64,000 nucleotides of DNA from Solimonas terrae (lineage in GTDB: Bacteria > Pseudomonadota > Gammaproteobacteria > Nevskiales > Nevskiaceae): NCBI RefSeq assembly GCF_011067135.1, contig NZ_JAAMOW010000008.1, positions 124,001 through 188,000 on the forward strand, given 5' to 3'. Numbering within the stretch: position 1 is the stretch's first letter; every line of letters begins with the position of its first letter. Shown piece after piece: positions 26,905 through 37,037 of the stretch. The notes below the pieces were generated by a model. The model was not told the DNA's origin, searched no databases, and was given only the letters and a program-made list of their open reading frames with translations. A program made the position numbers and the translations under genes.

Positions 26905-29547
26905 ATGAAGCGCATCGTTTCGTCTGTAGCGGCTGTGGCCGCTGGCCTGTGGCTGTCGTCGGCAAGCGCGCTCGGACTCGGAGAAATCCAGGTCCGCTCG
27001 CATCTCAATGAACGTTTCGATGCCGTGATCCCGCTGACCTCGGTCAGTGCCGACGCGGCTGCCGATCTGCGCGTCGGTCTGGCCAGCGCCGAAGATTTCG
27101 CCAGCGCCGGCCTTGACCGTGCCGACTACCTGTCGAGCCTGCAATTCTCGATCAACACCGACGGTGCGCCGCGCATCGAGGTGAGCAGCGACAAGATCGA
27201 GCGCGAACCGTTCGTGCAGATGCTGCTGGAGGTGCACGGTGGCGGCAATCGCATCCTGCGCCAGTACACCGTGCTGCTCGATCCGCCGGGCCTTGCGAAG
27301 GCTGCGCCGGCGGCACCGCAACCGACACCCGCGCCGGTTGCCATCGGCCAGGCGGCCGACAGCGGTCAGCCGGTATTCGAAGAAGTGCAGCATCCGGTGC
27401 CGCCACCGGACGAGCGACCGCTTGCGCCGCGTTCGGAGCCGGTCAAGCCGGCGGCCAAATCCACCAAACCGGCCGCCGCCGCCAGCCCGGCGACAACGGC
27501 AGCACCGGCAGCCGATGGCAGCGCAGTCGCGCCGACCAACGGTGAACTGTATGGGCCGGTCAAACCCGCCGAAACCCTGTGGAGCATCGCGACTCGCGTG
27601 CGCGGCAGCAGCGACGTCAGCATGGATCAGGCGCTGCTTGCGCTTTACAACAGCAATCCACGCGCTTTCGACGGCGGGATCAACGGGCTGAATCGTGGCG
27701 CCATGCTGCGCATTCCGACGGTCGATGACATGCGCGCGCTGAATGCCGTCGACGCGCATCGTGAAATCGCACGCCTGCGTGGCCTGCCGCAGACTGCGGC
27801 GACCAGCAGCGCGCCGCACCGGCAGAAGCCGGTGATCGAGCCGACCCGGATCACGCCGCCACCGCCGCCGCCGGCCTCGACGATCAATTCAAGCTCGGGC
27901 AAGAAGGCAGACGCGGGCGCTGCTGTCACGCCGTCGCCAGCGGCTGCAGCGCCGGCATCGGCGAGCGAGGCCGCCGCCTCGACGTCATCCACGAGCGAGG
28001 TCGGGAGCGCTGCAACGCCGGCCGAACCCACGGCCGCATCGGAGCCGGCAAGTTCTGAACCGAATGCCGACTCCAATGCGGCGGTGGCCACCGCTGCGCC
28101 GGCTGCTCAGGCTGCCGATGGCGGCGAGACGGCGGCGCCGACGCCGGTCGAGGAAGCGCCAGCTGCCGCCCCCCCGCCGGCCCCGAAGAAGCGGCCTGCC
28201 GACGGTGGTCTGCTGGAGACCTTGCTGATTCCGCTGATCGTGGGTCTGCTGATCCTGTTCGTCATCGCCTATCTGTTCTCGCGCTGGCGCGCTCGCCGTG
28301 CGCCACCCGCGCCGGCGCCGGCCGCGACGCCGAAGCGCATGCCGCTGTCGACGCCGACTCCGGTGGCGCCGGCGGCACCCGCAGCCAAGGCGGCCGCTGC
28401 CGCTGCTGCTGCCTCGACCCAAAAGCTCACACCACAGGAAGAACTCGATCGCCTGCAGGCGAGTCTGTCCGAAGCGACGCGCGACGACATCCCGACGCAG
28501 CAATTGCAGACCCAGCAGCTGAGCGCCGACGAAGCCGAGCAAACCCAGGCGGTGGCGGCCGAATTGCCTCCGGTCGATTTCGATCTGACCGGCCAGTTCG
28601 CGACGCAGACCGTGCAGATCGATCTCGATGCCAACGATCCGGTGTCCGAAGCCGATTTCCATCTCGCCTATGGCCTTTACGACGAAGCGGCCTTGCTGCT
28701 GCGTCAGGCCGCCGAGAAGGATCCGTCACGAACGGATATCGGCATCAAGCTCGCGGAAACCTATTTCGCAGCCGGCAAGACCAGCGAATTCGAGCAGACC
28801 GCCGCTGCCCTGAAGCCGAAGCTGGCGGGCGCCGAGTGGCAGAAGCTGGCGATCATGGGGCAGCAGCTCGATCCGGAATCGACACTGTTCAAGGACGCGC
28901 CGCAAGGCTCGCTGAGTACCGATCTCGATCCGGGCTTTGACTCGCATGCCACTGCCCCGGCAGACGACATGGCGCTCGACTTCAGCTTCGATGCCGAGCC
29001 GGCGAAAGCGCCGGAAGCCGCCGCGCCGGCAATGGCGATGACGGCCGACAACGGTCTCGATTTCAAGCTCGACGATCTGGAGTTGCCGTCGCTTGATCTG
29101 GGCAAGGGCGAAGTGCCTGCTGCTGCGCCTTCAGCAACCGTCGCCGACGACAATGCGCTGGAATTCGATCTCGGCGGTTTCGACATGCCAGCGGAAACGG
29201 CTGCCGGCACGCCGGCGGCGAAGGTGGCGGGCGAGCATGAGGCGTCGTCGTCGCTGGATTTCGATCTCGGCGATTTCGATGCCAGCCCGGCGACACCGCA
29301 GAAGCCGGCACCGAGCGCCGCAGCGCCTTCGGCCGAGGCGACGATCGAGGAGTTCGACTTCGACACGGTTTCGACCGACGCCGCCGACATCGCCGGCGAC
29401 GAAGCCTCGACCAAGCTCGATCTGGCCCGTGCCTATGTCGAAATGGGTGATCACGAAATGGCACGCAGCCTGCTCGATGAAGTGCTGACGCAAGGCAACG
29501 CGCAGCAGAAGCAGGATGCGCGGGCGCTGGTCGAGCGGCTTGCCTGA
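26905..29547 (+). CDS. fimV: FimV-family inner-membrane hub protein
   Basis: In Pseudomonas FimV organises polar type IV pilus assembly and signalling. This 880-aa protein has a signal peptide (about 1-23), a conserved FimV N-terminal domain (LGLGEIQVRSHLNERFDAVIPL), and a LysM-like peptidoglycan-binding segment at about 212-275 (GPVKPAETLWSIATRV). Long Ala/Pro-rich linkers and one membrane helix at about 435-460 follow, then an acidic cytoplasmic region. The C-terminal TPR-like FimV domain spans 830-880 (KLDLARAYVEMGDHEMARSLLDEV). All expected parts are present. The start ATG follows TTGGAGG. Confidence 0.93.
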   Translation: MKRIVSSVAAVAAGLWLSSASALGLGEIQVRSHLNERFDAVIPLTSVSADAAADLRVGLASAEDFASAGLDRADYLSSLQFSINTDGAPRIEVSSDKIEREPFVQMLLEVHGGGNRILRQYTVLLDPPGLAKAAPAAPQPTPAPVAIGQAADSGQPVFEEVQHPVPPPDERPLAPRSEPVKPAAKSTKPAAAASPATTAAPAADGSAVAPTNGELYGPVKPAETLWSIATRVRGSSDVSMDQALLALYNSNPRAFDGGINGLNRGAMLRIPTVDDMRALNAVDAHREIARLRGLPQTAATSSAPHRQKPVIEPTRITPPPPPPASTINSSSGKKADAGAAVTPSPAAAAPASASEAAASTSSTSEVGSAATPAEPTAASEPASSEPNADSNAAVATAAPAAQAADGGETAAPTPVEEAPAAAPPPAPKKRPADGGLLETLLIPLIVGLLILFVIAYLFSRWRARRAPPAPAPAATPKRMPLSTPTPVAPAAPAAKAAAAAAAASTQKLTPQEELDRLQASLSEATRDDIPTQQLQTQQLSADEAEQTQAVAAELPPVDFDLTGQFATQTVQIDLDANDPVSEADFHLAYGLYDEAALLLRQAAEKDPSRTDIGIKLAETYFAAGKTSEFEQTAAALKPKLAGAEWQKLAIMGQQLDPESTLFKDAPQGSLSTDLDPGFDSHATAPADDMALDFSFDAEPAKAPEAAAPAMAMTADNGLDFKLDDLELPSLDLGKGEVPAAAPSATVADDNALEFDLGGFDMPAETAAGTPAAKVAGEHEASSSLDFDLGDFDASPATPQKPAPSAAAPSAEATIEEFDFDTVSTDAADIAGDEASTKLDLARAYVEMGDHEMARSLLDEVLTQGNAQQKQDARALVERLA

Positions 29548-29558
29548 CGCGTGAGGCT

Positions 29559-30341
29559 GTGACGCGTTACGCGGCCGGCGTCGAGTACATCGGCACCGGC
29601 TACAGCGGCTGGCAGGCCCTGAGTGGCCGGCAGACGCTGCAGGCCGAACTGGAGCGCGCGCTCGCACGCGTTGCCGACCATCCGGTATTCACGACTGCCG
29701 CCGGCCGCACCGATGCCGGCGTGCATGCCTTGCAACAGGTCGTGCACTTCGACACCGATGCCGAGCGCAGTGACTACGCCTGGCTGCTCGGCACCAATTC
29801 CAATCTTCCGGGCGATCTCAGCCTGCGCTGGGCGCAGGCAGTGCCGCTGACCTTTCATGCGCGCTACGGCGCGATCGAACGCAGCTATCGCTACGTCATC
29901 CACAACCAGCGTGCGCGCAGTGCGCTGATGCTGAACCGCGCGAGCTGGTGGCCGCGGCCGCTCGATGCCGACGCGATGCAGCTCGCCGCGCGGGCGCTGA
30001 TCGGCGAACACGATTTCAGCGCGTTTCGCGATTCGCAGTGCCAGGCGCCGAGTCCGGTGCGCGAGCTGCGTCGTGTCGAGGTGCGGCGTGTGCGCGACTT
30101 CATCGTCGTCGACGTGGTCGGCAATGCGTTCCTGCACCACATGGTGCGCAATATCGTCGGCACGCTTGCCGAAGTCGGGCAGGGCCGTCGACCGGTCGAA
30201 TGGGTGGCGGCGGTACTGGCCGGCCGGGATCGTCGCGAGGCCGGAATCACGGCGCCGGCTGGCGGTCTCTATTTCGTGGGGCCGCAATATCCGGCAGAAT
30301 TCGCGCTCCCGAAACCGCCGCAGCCCTGGTTTCCCGCCTGA
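29559..30341 (+). CDS. truA: tRNA pseudouridine(38-40) synthase
   Basis: It modifies uridines 38-40 in tRNA anticodon arms. The 260-aa protein has the catalytic Asp52 in AGRTDAGVHA, plus YRYVIHN and the FLHHMVRNIVGTL stretch typical of TruA. The start is GTG at 29559, preceded by GAGG and only 11 bp after fimV; no ATG exists near the conserved N-terminus. fimV-truA-trpF order matches Pseudomonas. Confidence 0.95.
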   Translation: MTRYAAGVEYIGTGYSGWQALSGRQTLQAELERALARVADHPVFTTAAGRTDAGVHALQQVVHFDTDAERSDYAWLLGTNSNLPGDLSLRWAQAVPLTFHARYGAIERSYRYVIHNQRARSALMLNRASWWPRPLDADAMQLAARALIGEHDFSAFRDSQCQAPSPVRELRRVEVRRVRDFIVVDVVGNAFLHHMVRNIVGTLAEVGQGRRPVEWVAAVLAGRDRREAGITAPAGGLYFVGPQYPAEFALPKPPQPWFPA

Positions 30342-30383
30342 CGGGACATCTTTTCCGCTGCGAGCCCGAACGATCGAGCCGCT

Positions 30384-31016
30384 TTGTTCCGCACCCGCAT
30401 CAAGTTCTGTGGTCTGCGTCGCCCCGGCGACGTCGCCACTGCCGTGGCGCTGGGCGTCGATGCGATCGGCCTGATTCTGGTCCCCGGCAGCCCGCGCCAC
30501 GTCACGCTCGACACAGCGGCGAAGCTGCGCGCCGGCCTGCCGCCGCTGGTCGGCAGCGTCGTGCTGTTCAAGGATGCCGACGCGGGCTTCGTGCAGGAGG
30601 CGATCGACGCCGTGCGCCCCGACCTGCTGCAGTTTCACGGCAATGAAGACGCCGCGTTCTGTGCGAGCTTCAACACCCCGTATGTCAAGGCACTGGCAAT
30701 GGGCGGCCGGCTGTCGCTGCGTGCCGAGGCGCGGCGTTACGCCAGTGCGTCCGCGCTGCTGCTCGACAGTCACGTGCCGGGCGGCATGGGCGGTCGCGGC
30801 GAGACCTTCGCCTGGACGCCCTTGCCGAAAGTGGCCAGACCCTTGTGGCTGGCCGGCGGCCTGACGGCCGGCAATGTCGGCAACGGCATCAAGGCACTGC
30901 GGCCGTTCGCCGTGGACGTCTCGAGCGGTATCGAGGCCAGGCCCGGCGTCAAGGACGCCGACAAGATGCGCGCTTTCGTCGCGGCCGTCCGTCGCGCCGA
31001 CCAGAAACTGAAATGA
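30384..31016 (+). CDS. trpF: Phosphoribosylanthranilate isomerase
   Basis: This TIM-barrel enzyme catalyses the third step of tryptophan synthesis. The 210-aa protein opens RTRIKFCGL with the catalytic Cys, has [20 protein letters not shown] with the catalytic Asp, [11 protein letters not shown] and [14 protein letters not shown]. The only start near the conserved N-terminus is TTG at 30384, with a weak ribosome site, so low or coupled translation is expected. The stop overlaps trpB (ATGA). Confidence 0.95.
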   Translation: MFRTRIKFCGLRRPGDVATAVALGVDAIGLILVPGSPRHVTLDTAAKLRAGLPPLVGSVVLFKDADAGFVQEAIDAVRPDLLQFHGNEDAAFCASFNTPYVKALAMGGRLSLRAEARRYASASALLLDSHVPGGMGGRGETFAWTPLPKVARPLWLAGGLTAGNVGNGIKALRPFAVDVSSGIEARPGVKDADKMRAFVAAVRRADQKLK

Positions 31017-32224
31017 GCACGACAACGATGAGTTACGACTACCCCGATCGCAAGGGCCATTTCGGTCCGTACGGCGGCCAGTTTGTCGCCGAGACGCTGA
31101 TGGAACCGCTGCGCGAGCTTCTCGACGCGTACGTGCGGCTGAAAGACGATCCGGCCTTCCTGCGCGAATTCGACAATGACCTGCGCGACTACGTCGGCAG
31201 ACCGTCGCCGCTTTACCACGCCGAGCGCCTGACGCGGAAATGGGGCGGAGCGGAGGTCTGGCTCAAGCGCGAAGATCTCAATCACACCGGCGCGCACAAG
31301 GTCAACAACACGGTCGGCCAGGCTCTGCTGGCCAAGCATCTCGGCAAGACGCGGATCATTGCCGAGACCGGTGCCGGCCAGCACGGCGTTGCCAGCGCCA
31401 CGATCGCCGCGCGGCTCGGGCTGAAGTGCGTGGTCTACATGGGCGCCGAGGATGTGCAGCGCCAGTCGCCGAACGTCTATCGCATGAAGTTGCTCGGCGC
31501 CGAAGTGCGGCCGGTGCACAGCGGCACCAGGACGCTGAAGGACGCGATGAACGAGGCGTTGCGCGACTGGGTCACCAATGTCGACGACACCTTCTACGTG
31601 ATCGGCACGGTCGCCGGCCCGCATCCCTATCCGCTGCTGGTGCGCGACTTCCAGTCGGTGATCGGCCGCGAAGTGATCGCGCAGAGCACCGAGCGTTTCG
31701 GCGCGCTGCCCGATGCACTGGTCGCCTGCGTCGGCGGCGGCTCGAACGCGATCGGCCTGTTCCACCCGTTCATCGGCCACGCGGGCGTGGCGATGTACGG
31801 CGTCGAAGCAGCCGGTCGCGGCATCGACACGCCGGATCACGCCGCGCCGCTGTCGGCCGGCAAGCCGGGCATCCTGCACGGCAACCGCACCTACATCATG
31901 GCCGACGACAACGGCCAGATCCTCGGCACGCATTCGATTTCCGCCGGGCTCGATTATCCGGGCGTCGGACCCGAGCACTCGTGGCTCAAGGACAGCGGCC
32001 GCGTCACCTACGTGGCCGCCACCGATGACGAGGCCCTGGCGTCGTTTCACGAACTGACGCGCCTCGAGGGCATCATTCCGGCGCTGGAGTCCTCGCACGC
32101 GCTTGCCTACGCAAGGAAACTCGCGCCGCAGCTGGGCGCAGGCAAGCGCCTGGTCGTCAATCTGTCCGGGCGCGGTGACAAGGACATCTTCACGATCGCC
32201 AGACTCGAAGGCATCACGTTATGA
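31013..32224 (+). CDS. trpB: Tryptophan synthase beta chain
   Basis: It condenses indole with serine using PLP. The 403-aa protein contains [17 protein letters not shown]-binding Lys96 in [19 protein letters not shown], the phosphate loop GGGSNAIG and [14 protein letters not shown]. The ATG at 31013 overlaps the trpF stop; an internal ATG at 31028 also lies before the conserved region and cannot be excluded. There is no sign of a trp leader peptide or attenuator ahead of trpF. Confidence 0.96.
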   Translation: MSTTTMSYDYPDRKGHFGPYGGQFVAETLMEPLRELLDAYVRLKDDPAFLREFDNDLRDYVGRPSPLYHAERLTRKWGGAEVWLKREDLNHTGAHKVNNTVGQALLAKHLGKTRIIAETGAGQHGVASATIAARLGLKCVVYMGAEDVQRQSPNVYRMKLLGAEVRPVHSGTRTLKDAMNEALRDWVTNVDDTFYVIGTVAGPHPYPLLVRDFQSVIGREVIAQSTERFGALPDALVACVGGGSNAIGLFHPFIGHAGVAMYGVEAAGRGIDTPDHAAPLSAGKPGILHGNRTYIMADDNGQILGTHSISAGLDYPGVGPEHSWLKDSGRVTYVAATDDEALASFHELTRLEGIIPALESSHALAYARKLAPQLGAGKRLVVNLSGRGDKDIFTIARLEGITL

Positions 32225-32273
32225 ACATCCTGTTTCCATGCCGGCCATCCCGGTCCGGACTGTCAAAGTCAGC

Positions 32274-33101
32274 ATGAGCCGTCTCAAGATCCGTTTCGAT
32301 GCGCTGAAAGCGCAGGGCCGCAAGGCGCTGGTCCCGTATATCACCGCCGGCGATCCGAATCCGGATATCACAGTCGAATTGATGCATGCACTGGTGCGCG
32401 GCGGTGCCGACGTGATCGAGCTTGGCGTGCCGTTTTCCGATCCGATGGCGGATGGGCCGACCATCCAGCTCGCCTGCGAGCGCGCGCTCCGGCATGGCAC
32501 CGGGCTTTGGCAGATCCTCGACATGGTTGCCGAGTTCCGGATGCGGGACGCCGACACGCCGGTCGTGCTGATGGGCTACCTGAATCCGGTCGAAGCGCGC
32601 GGCGTGCAGGCTTTTGCCGAGCGCGCCCGGCAGGTCGGCGTCGATGGGGTGCTGCTGGTCGATCTAGCGGTCGAGGAGGCGCAGGGCTACGTGCCGGTGC
32701 TGCGTGCGCAGGGCCTGGACTGCATCTTCCTGCTCGCGCCGACCAGCCCGGACAGCCGTATCGCCGCGATCGCCGCGCAGGCCAGCGGTTATCTCTACTA
32801 CGTCTCGCTGAAAGGCGTGACCGGTGCTGCGACGCTCGATGTTGCCAGTGTCGCAACGCAGCTGGCGATGATCCGCCGGCATACCGCACTGCCACTGGCT
32901 GTCGGGTTCGGCATTCGCGATCCCGCGTCGGCGAAGGCGGTCGGCGCGATTGCCGACGGTGTCGTCGTCGGCAGCGCCCTTGTCGCCGAGGCCGAACGCC
33001 TGCAGGATCGGCCCGCGGAGCTGCCCGCCGTGCTGCAGGAAAGACTGGCGGCCTTGCGCGAAGCGCTTGACAGCCTGACCGCGCAGCCGGCTAATCTCTA
33101 A
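32274..33101 (+). CDS. trpA: Tryptophan synthase alpha chain
   Basis: It cleaves indole-3-glycerol phosphate and passes indole to TrpB. The 275-aa protein has catalytic Glu49 and Asp60 in [19 protein letters not shown], then [19 protein letters not shown] and [11 protein letters not shown]. The ATG at 32274 matches the family N-terminus. An in-frame ATG at 32238 would add 12 residues and cannot be ruled out, because neither has a good ribosome site. Confidence 0.95.
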   Translation: MSRLKIRFDALKAQGRKALVPYITAGDPNPDITVELMHALVRGGADVIELGVPFSDPMADGPTIQLACERALRHGTGLWQILDMVAEFRMRDADTPVVLMGYLNPVEARGVQAFAERARQVGVDGVLLVDLAVEEAQGYVPVLRAQGLDCIFLLAPTSPDSRIAAIAAQASGYLYYVSLKGVTGAATLDVASVATQLAMIRRHTALPLAVGFGIRDPASAKAVGAIADGVVVGSALVAEAERLQDRPAELPAVLQERLAALREALDSLTAQPANL

Positions 33102-33143
33102 GCGGCTACCATAGACACCTCAGCCTAGGGCAGAACGGAATCA

Positions 33144-34040
33144 ATGAGCTGGCTCGACAAGATTGCGGGATCGAAGCTGCTGACCAGCGGAGCGCGCAAG
33201 CGCAATGTGCCGGAAGGTCTGTGGACCAAGTGCGGAACCTGTCAGTCGGTGCTGTACCGCGCCGAACTCGAACGCACGCTGGAAGTCTGTCCCAAGTGCG
33301 GTGATCACCGGCCGATCGCCGCGCGTGCGCGCCTCCATCACTTTCTCGACGCCGAGCCGCGCGAGGAGATTGGCGCCGACGTGTCGCCGCGCGATCCGTT
33401 GAAGTTCAAGGACAGCCGCAAGTACGTCGACCGCATCAAGGAAGCGCAGGCGGATACCGAAGAGAAGGACGCGCTGGTCGTGATGCGTGGGCGCCTGATG
33501 GGCATGCCGCTGGTGGCTGCGGCCTTCGAGTTCAGCTTCATGGGCGGCTCGATGGGCAGCGTCGTCGGCGAGAAGTTCGTGCGCGGCGTCAATGCCTGTC
33601 TCGAATATGGCGTGCCGTATGTCTGCTTCAGCGCCACCGGCGGCGCCCGCATGCAGGAATCGCTGTTCTCGCTCATGCAGATGGCGAAGACCTCTGCTGC
33701 GCTGGCCAAGCTGGCCGAGCGTGGCCTGCCGTTCATTTCCGTGCTGACGCATCCGACGATGGGCGGCGTGTCGGCGAGCTTCGCGCAACTCGGTGATCTG
33801 CAGATTGCCGAACCGCGCGCGCTGATCGGCTTCGCCGGCCCGCGCGTGATCGAACAGACCGTGCGCCAGAAGCTGCCGGAGGGTTTCCAGCGCGCCGAGT
33901 TCCTGCTGGAGAAAGGCGCGATCGACATGATCGTCGACCGTCGCGAGATGCGCGAGAAGCTGTTCCGCCTGCTCGCGATCCTGACGCACTTTGCGCCGGG
34001 CGAGGTCAAGGCGGACGTTCCCGACACCGCCGCCGAGTAG
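33144..34040 (+). CDS. accD: Acetyl-CoA carboxylase carboxyltransferase subunit beta
   Basis: It is half of the carboxyltransferase making malonyl-CoA for fatty acid synthesis. The 298-aa protein begins SWLDKI and has a zinc ribbon with Cys30, 33, 49 and 52 (CGTC...CPKC). The crotonase-like core includes [25 protein letters not shown] and [14 protein letters not shown]. It lies between trpA and folC, as in many gamma- and betaproteobacteria. Confidence 0.96.
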   Translation: MSWLDKIAGSKLLTSGARKRNVPEGLWTKCGTCQSVLYRAELERTLEVCPKCGDHRPIAARARLHHFLDAEPREEIGADVSPRDPLKFKDSRKYVDRIKEAQADTEEKDALVVMRGRLMGMPLVAAAFEFSFMGGSMGSVVGEKFVRGVNACLEYGVPYVCFSATGGARMQESLFSLMQMAKTSAALAKLAERGLPFISVLTHPTMGGVSASFAQLGDLQIAEPRALIGFAGPRVIEQTVRQKLPEGFQRAEFLLEKGAIDMIVDRREMREKLFRLLAILTHFAPGEVKADVPDTAAE

Positions 34041-34056
34041 GTCCGACCGGGCTTTT

Positions 34057-35325
34057 GTGACGCATCCCTTTATCGGCAGCCTCGATGCATGGCTGCGGCG
34101 CCAGGAGTCCCTGAATCCGAAAGCGGTCGAGCTGGGTCTCGATCGTGTCCGCCGGGTCGCTGCGCGGCTCGATCTCCTGCGCGATTCGCGTTACACGCTG
34201 ACCGTCGCCGGCACCAACGGCAAGGGCTCGAGTGCGACACTGGCGGCCGGTATCTATCGTGCGGCGGGCTATCACGTCGGCTTGTACACCTCGCCGCATG
34301 TCCTGCGTTACAACGAACGCGTGCAGATCGACGGTCGACCGGTCAGCGATGCAGCCTTGTGTACGGCGTTCGACGCGATCGAGGCCGTGCGCGGTGACGA
34401 TCTGCTGACCTATTTCGAGTTCGGCACGCTGGCGGCGTTGTGGCTGTTCCGCAAGCAGCGGGTCGACGTGCAGGTGCTCGAGGTCGGCCTCGGCGGCCGG
34501 CTCGACGCCGTCAACATCATCGACGCCGATGTCGCGCTGCTCACCAACGTCGGTCTCGATCATCAGGACTGGCTCGGCGACAGCCGCGAAGCGATCGGTC
34601 GGGAGAAGGCTGGCATCTTTCGCGCACGGCGGCCCGTGGTCGTCGCCGATCCCGAGCCACCACAGTCCGTGATCGACGCGGCGACCATGCTGGACGCGCC
34701 ACGTCTGCAGCTGGGCCGCGATTTCAATTACGGGATTGGCGATGATGGCCGCTGGACCTGGATCGGCAAGGCCGAGCACTGGACCCAGCTGCCGGCGCCG
34801 GGGCTGTCCGGACCGATGCAGTACCGCAATGCCGCCGGCGTATTCACCGCGATCGATGCCGGCCAGCACCGGCGACCGGTACGTCGCGATGCCTTCGAGC
34901 GGGCGCTGCCCAGGCTGCAGTCCTTGCGCGGGCGCGGCGAGCGTTATCGCGGCGTACTGCTCGACGTTGCCCACAATGCCGAGGCAGCCGAGGTTTTTGC
35001 ACAACTGCTGGGCGCGCAGGCGCCGGCGCGGCGTGCGCTGGTCCTCGGCATGCTCGCCGACAAACCGGTCGAGGCGGTTGCGCGGGCGCTGGTGTCGGTG
35101 GTCGACAGGTTCTTGGTAATCGGTCTGCCGGGCCCGCGCGGCCTGACGGCAGCGGCATTGCAAACCCGCCTGCGGGACGCGGGTATCTCGGCGCAGACCT
35201 GCGACAATATCGGCGCGGCCCTGCGCTGTGCCCGCGAGCACGCGGGTGCAGCGGGCAGCGTGGCGGTGACCGGTTCGTTCCTGACGGTCGCGGCTGCCAT
35301 CAACGAACTGGATGCCCATGGATGA
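34057..35325 (+). CDS. folC: Bifunctional dihydrofolate/folylpolyglutamate synthase
   Basis: It adds glutamate to dihydropteroate and folates. The 422-aa protein has the ATP loop AGTNGKGSS (51-59), then YTSPHVLRYNERVQI, FEFGTLAALWLF, GLGGRLDAVN and LDVAHN. GTG at 34057 is chosen as start since the family N-terminus (HPFIGSLDAWL) follows directly. It overlaps the start of the following SPOR-protein gene. Confidence 0.94.
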   Translation: MTHPFIGSLDAWLRRQESLNPKAVELGLDRVRRVAARLDLLRDSRYTLTVAGTNGKGSSATLAAGIYRAAGYHVGLYTSPHVLRYNERVQIDGRPVSDAALCTAFDAIEAVRGDDLLTYFEFGTLAALWLFRKQRVDVQVLEVGLGGRLDAVNIIDADVALLTNVGLDHQDWLGDSREAIGREKAGIFRARRPVVVADPEPPQSVIDAATMLDAPRLQLGRDFNYGIGDDGRWTWIGKAEHWTQLPAPGLSGPMQYRNAAGVFTAIDAGQHRRPVRRDAFERALPRLQSLRGRGERYRGVLLDVAHNAEAAEVFAQLLGAQAPARRALVLGMLADKPVEAVARALVSVVDRFLVIGLPGPRGLTAAALQTRLRDAGISAQTCDNIGAALRCAREHAGAAGSVAVTGSFLTVAAAINELDAHG

Positions 35326-36199
35326 CAAGTTGAAGCGCCGCCTGGCCGGCGCCGCGGTACTGCTGGCAGCGACCTTTGTGGCCGTGTCGCTGTTGCCGAC
35401 ACCTGAACAGTCGGCACAACAGGGCGGGGTCGATGTCGTCACGATTCCGCTGCACGATGTCGTCAACGCATCGCCGTCGATGCCGACGCCGAGTACCGCC
35501 TTGCCGCAGACGCTCGCCGCGCCGGCGCCGGCGGACGCTGCCGATCCCGCGCCCGCCAGCGGTGACGTGGGGGACAGTGGCGACGACGACGTTGCCGATG
35601 CACAGGACCCGGCTAGCAGCGGCGACGACGATGCGCCCGACGCGGTTCCAGCCGACGATCGCAAACCCGTCAAGCTTGCGCTCGAGCCGGCGCTGAAGCC
35701 GGATTCGGCGACCGCCGCTGCGGCGCAGACCGAGGTTGCCAGTGCCGCGACCAGCACGGACAAACCGAGCGAAGCGCAGCCTCCGCCGGTGGCGAAGCCG
35801 GCGCCGGCGCCGGAGCCGAAGCCGGAGCCGAAGCCGGGCACCAGGCCCGCTGCGCCCACGCCCGCGCCGAGCAAACCGGCGGAAGCACCAGCCAAGCCCG
35901 CGTCAGCCGCGGTTGCTCCAAAGCCCGCCGAAGTGCATGCCACGACGCCGGCACCGGCAGCTGCCACGTCGCACTGGTTCGTGCAGGTTGGCGGCTTTGC
36001 CGACATCGACAACGCGCGCAAGGTGCAGACCAGACTGCAATCGATCAGCCAACCGACCATCCTGGCGCCGATCGACAACGGCAAGGGCACGATCTATCGC
36101 GTGCGCGCCGGCCCTTACGCAAGCGAGATCGCCGCACAGCAGGCGTTCGAACGGATCAAGGCGCTCGGCTATCCGGGATCGCAGCTGGTCACGCCTTGA
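35318..36199 (+). CDS. dedD: SPOR-domain protein (DedD-like)
   Basis: The 293-aa protein has a short cytoplasmic start (MDDKLKRRL), one membrane helix (about 9-27), and a very long Pro/Ala/Asp/Lys-rich periplasmic linker. It ends in a SPOR domain at about 218-293 (SHWFVQVGGFADIDNARKVQTRL...YRVRAGPYAS). SPOR domains bind denuded septal peptidoglycan; DedD stimulates septation in E. coli. The ATG at 35318 overlaps folC by 8 bp; ATG at 35312 is an alternative. Its place between folC and cvpA is conserved. Confidence 0.88.
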   Translation: MDDKLKRRLAGAAVLLAATFVAVSLLPTPEQSAQQGGVDVVTIPLHDVVNASPSMPTPSTALPQTLAAPAPADAADPAPASGDVGDSGDDDVADAQDPASSGDDDAPDAVPADDRKPVKLALEPALKPDSATAAAAQTEVASAATSTDKPSEAQPPPVAKPAPAPEPKPEPKPGTRPAAPTPAPSKPAEAPAKPASAAVAPKPAEVHATTPAPAAATSHWFVQVGGFADIDNARKVQTRLQSISQPTILAPIDNGKGTIYRVRAGPYASEIAAQQAFERIKALGYPGSQLVTP

Positions 36200-36317
36200 T
36201 TTGCCGTGCGCCGCCGCCATTGCGACGGCGCCGTGTTTGCAAAACCCGATATCAGCCGGCGATCCGCTGCCAATTCGTCGCGCCGACGTGCCTTCGGCGT
36301 GAACGGGTTGGCGATGC

Positions 36318-36323
36318 TAGAAT
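36318..36323 (+). promoter_or_regulatory. -10 box (TAGAAT) upstream of cvpA
   Basis: GCTAGAATCGCG at 36316-36327 is the same extended -10-like sequence found before rpsA, leuC and the asd paralogue. A -35 is poor (TTCGGC at 36293, 19-bp spacer). Transcription would start about 20 nt before the cvpA ATG. Confidence 0.4.
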
Positions 36324-36349
36324 CGCGGCCACTCCACGCCGCGCGCCGC

Positions 36350-36877
36350 ATGACCTGGATTGACTACTGCATCGCCGCACTCGCGCTGATCTCCGTACTC
36401 GTCGGCGTGATGCGCGGCTTCACGCGCGAAGTCCTGAGCCTGTCGACCTGGATTTTCGCGTTCGCGCTGGCCGCGCTGTTCGGTGGCCGTGCGGCGAAAC
36501 TGCTCGAACCCCATATCGCCGACCCGGCACTGCGCGAAGCGGTCGCCTGCGGGCTGGTGTTCTTTGCCGTGCTGCTGCTTGGCGCGATCTTCACCCATAT
36601 CGCCGTCCAGGCCGTGCGCGAAAGCAGCTTTTCCGCATCCGACCGGACGCTGGGTGGCGGTGTCGGCGTGCTGCGCGCGGTGATCGGACTGGCGCTGTTC
36701 GTGCTGGTTGCCGGTCGGCTCGGCGCCGCCGAGGACCCGTGGTGGCGACAGTCGACGATCGTGCCGCATGTCGTCGGTCTGGCGCGCGGACTCGAAACCG
36801 TCATACCGCAGCGCTGGCTGGATTTCATTTCGGCGGCGCCCGCCAGACTGCAGACCACGTCTTCCACGGATTCCTAG
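36350..36877 (+). CDS. cvpA: CvpA-family membrane protein
   Basis: The 175-aa protein has four hydrophobic helices (about 1-22, 26-45, 62-85, 103-122) and the family start MTWIDY followed by [13 protein letters not shown]. CvpA was named for colicin V production; its general role in envelope stress is not fully settled. It stands directly before purF as in E. coli and Pseudomonas. The ATG at 36350 is fixed by the conserved N-terminus. Confidence 0.92.
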   Translation: MTWIDYCIAALALISVLVGVMRGFTREVLSLSTWIFAFALAALFGGRAAKLLEPHIADPALREAVACGLVFFAVLLLGAIFTHIAVQAVRESSFSASDRTLGGGVGVLRAVIGLALFVLVAGRLGAAEDPWWRQSTIVPHVVGLARGLETVIPQRWLDFISAAPARLQTTSSTDS

Positions 36878-37037
36878 TGCTCGCTTGCGCAAACAGTGTC
36901 ATGACCCCGCCGGGCTCATCAGCACCCGACGGCGTTTCCTCTGCTCGCCATCGCACCGGACTTCGTCGGCGCCTGGTGTCGGGCATCCCTTCCGTTCGGC
37001 GGTTTCGCCAACATCTTTGCAGGACAGGACACTAGTC

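Noticed and set aside
30342-30383. trp leader peptide/attenuator before trpF
   Set aside because: The 42-bp gap has no Trp-rich frame, no competing hairpins and no T-run.
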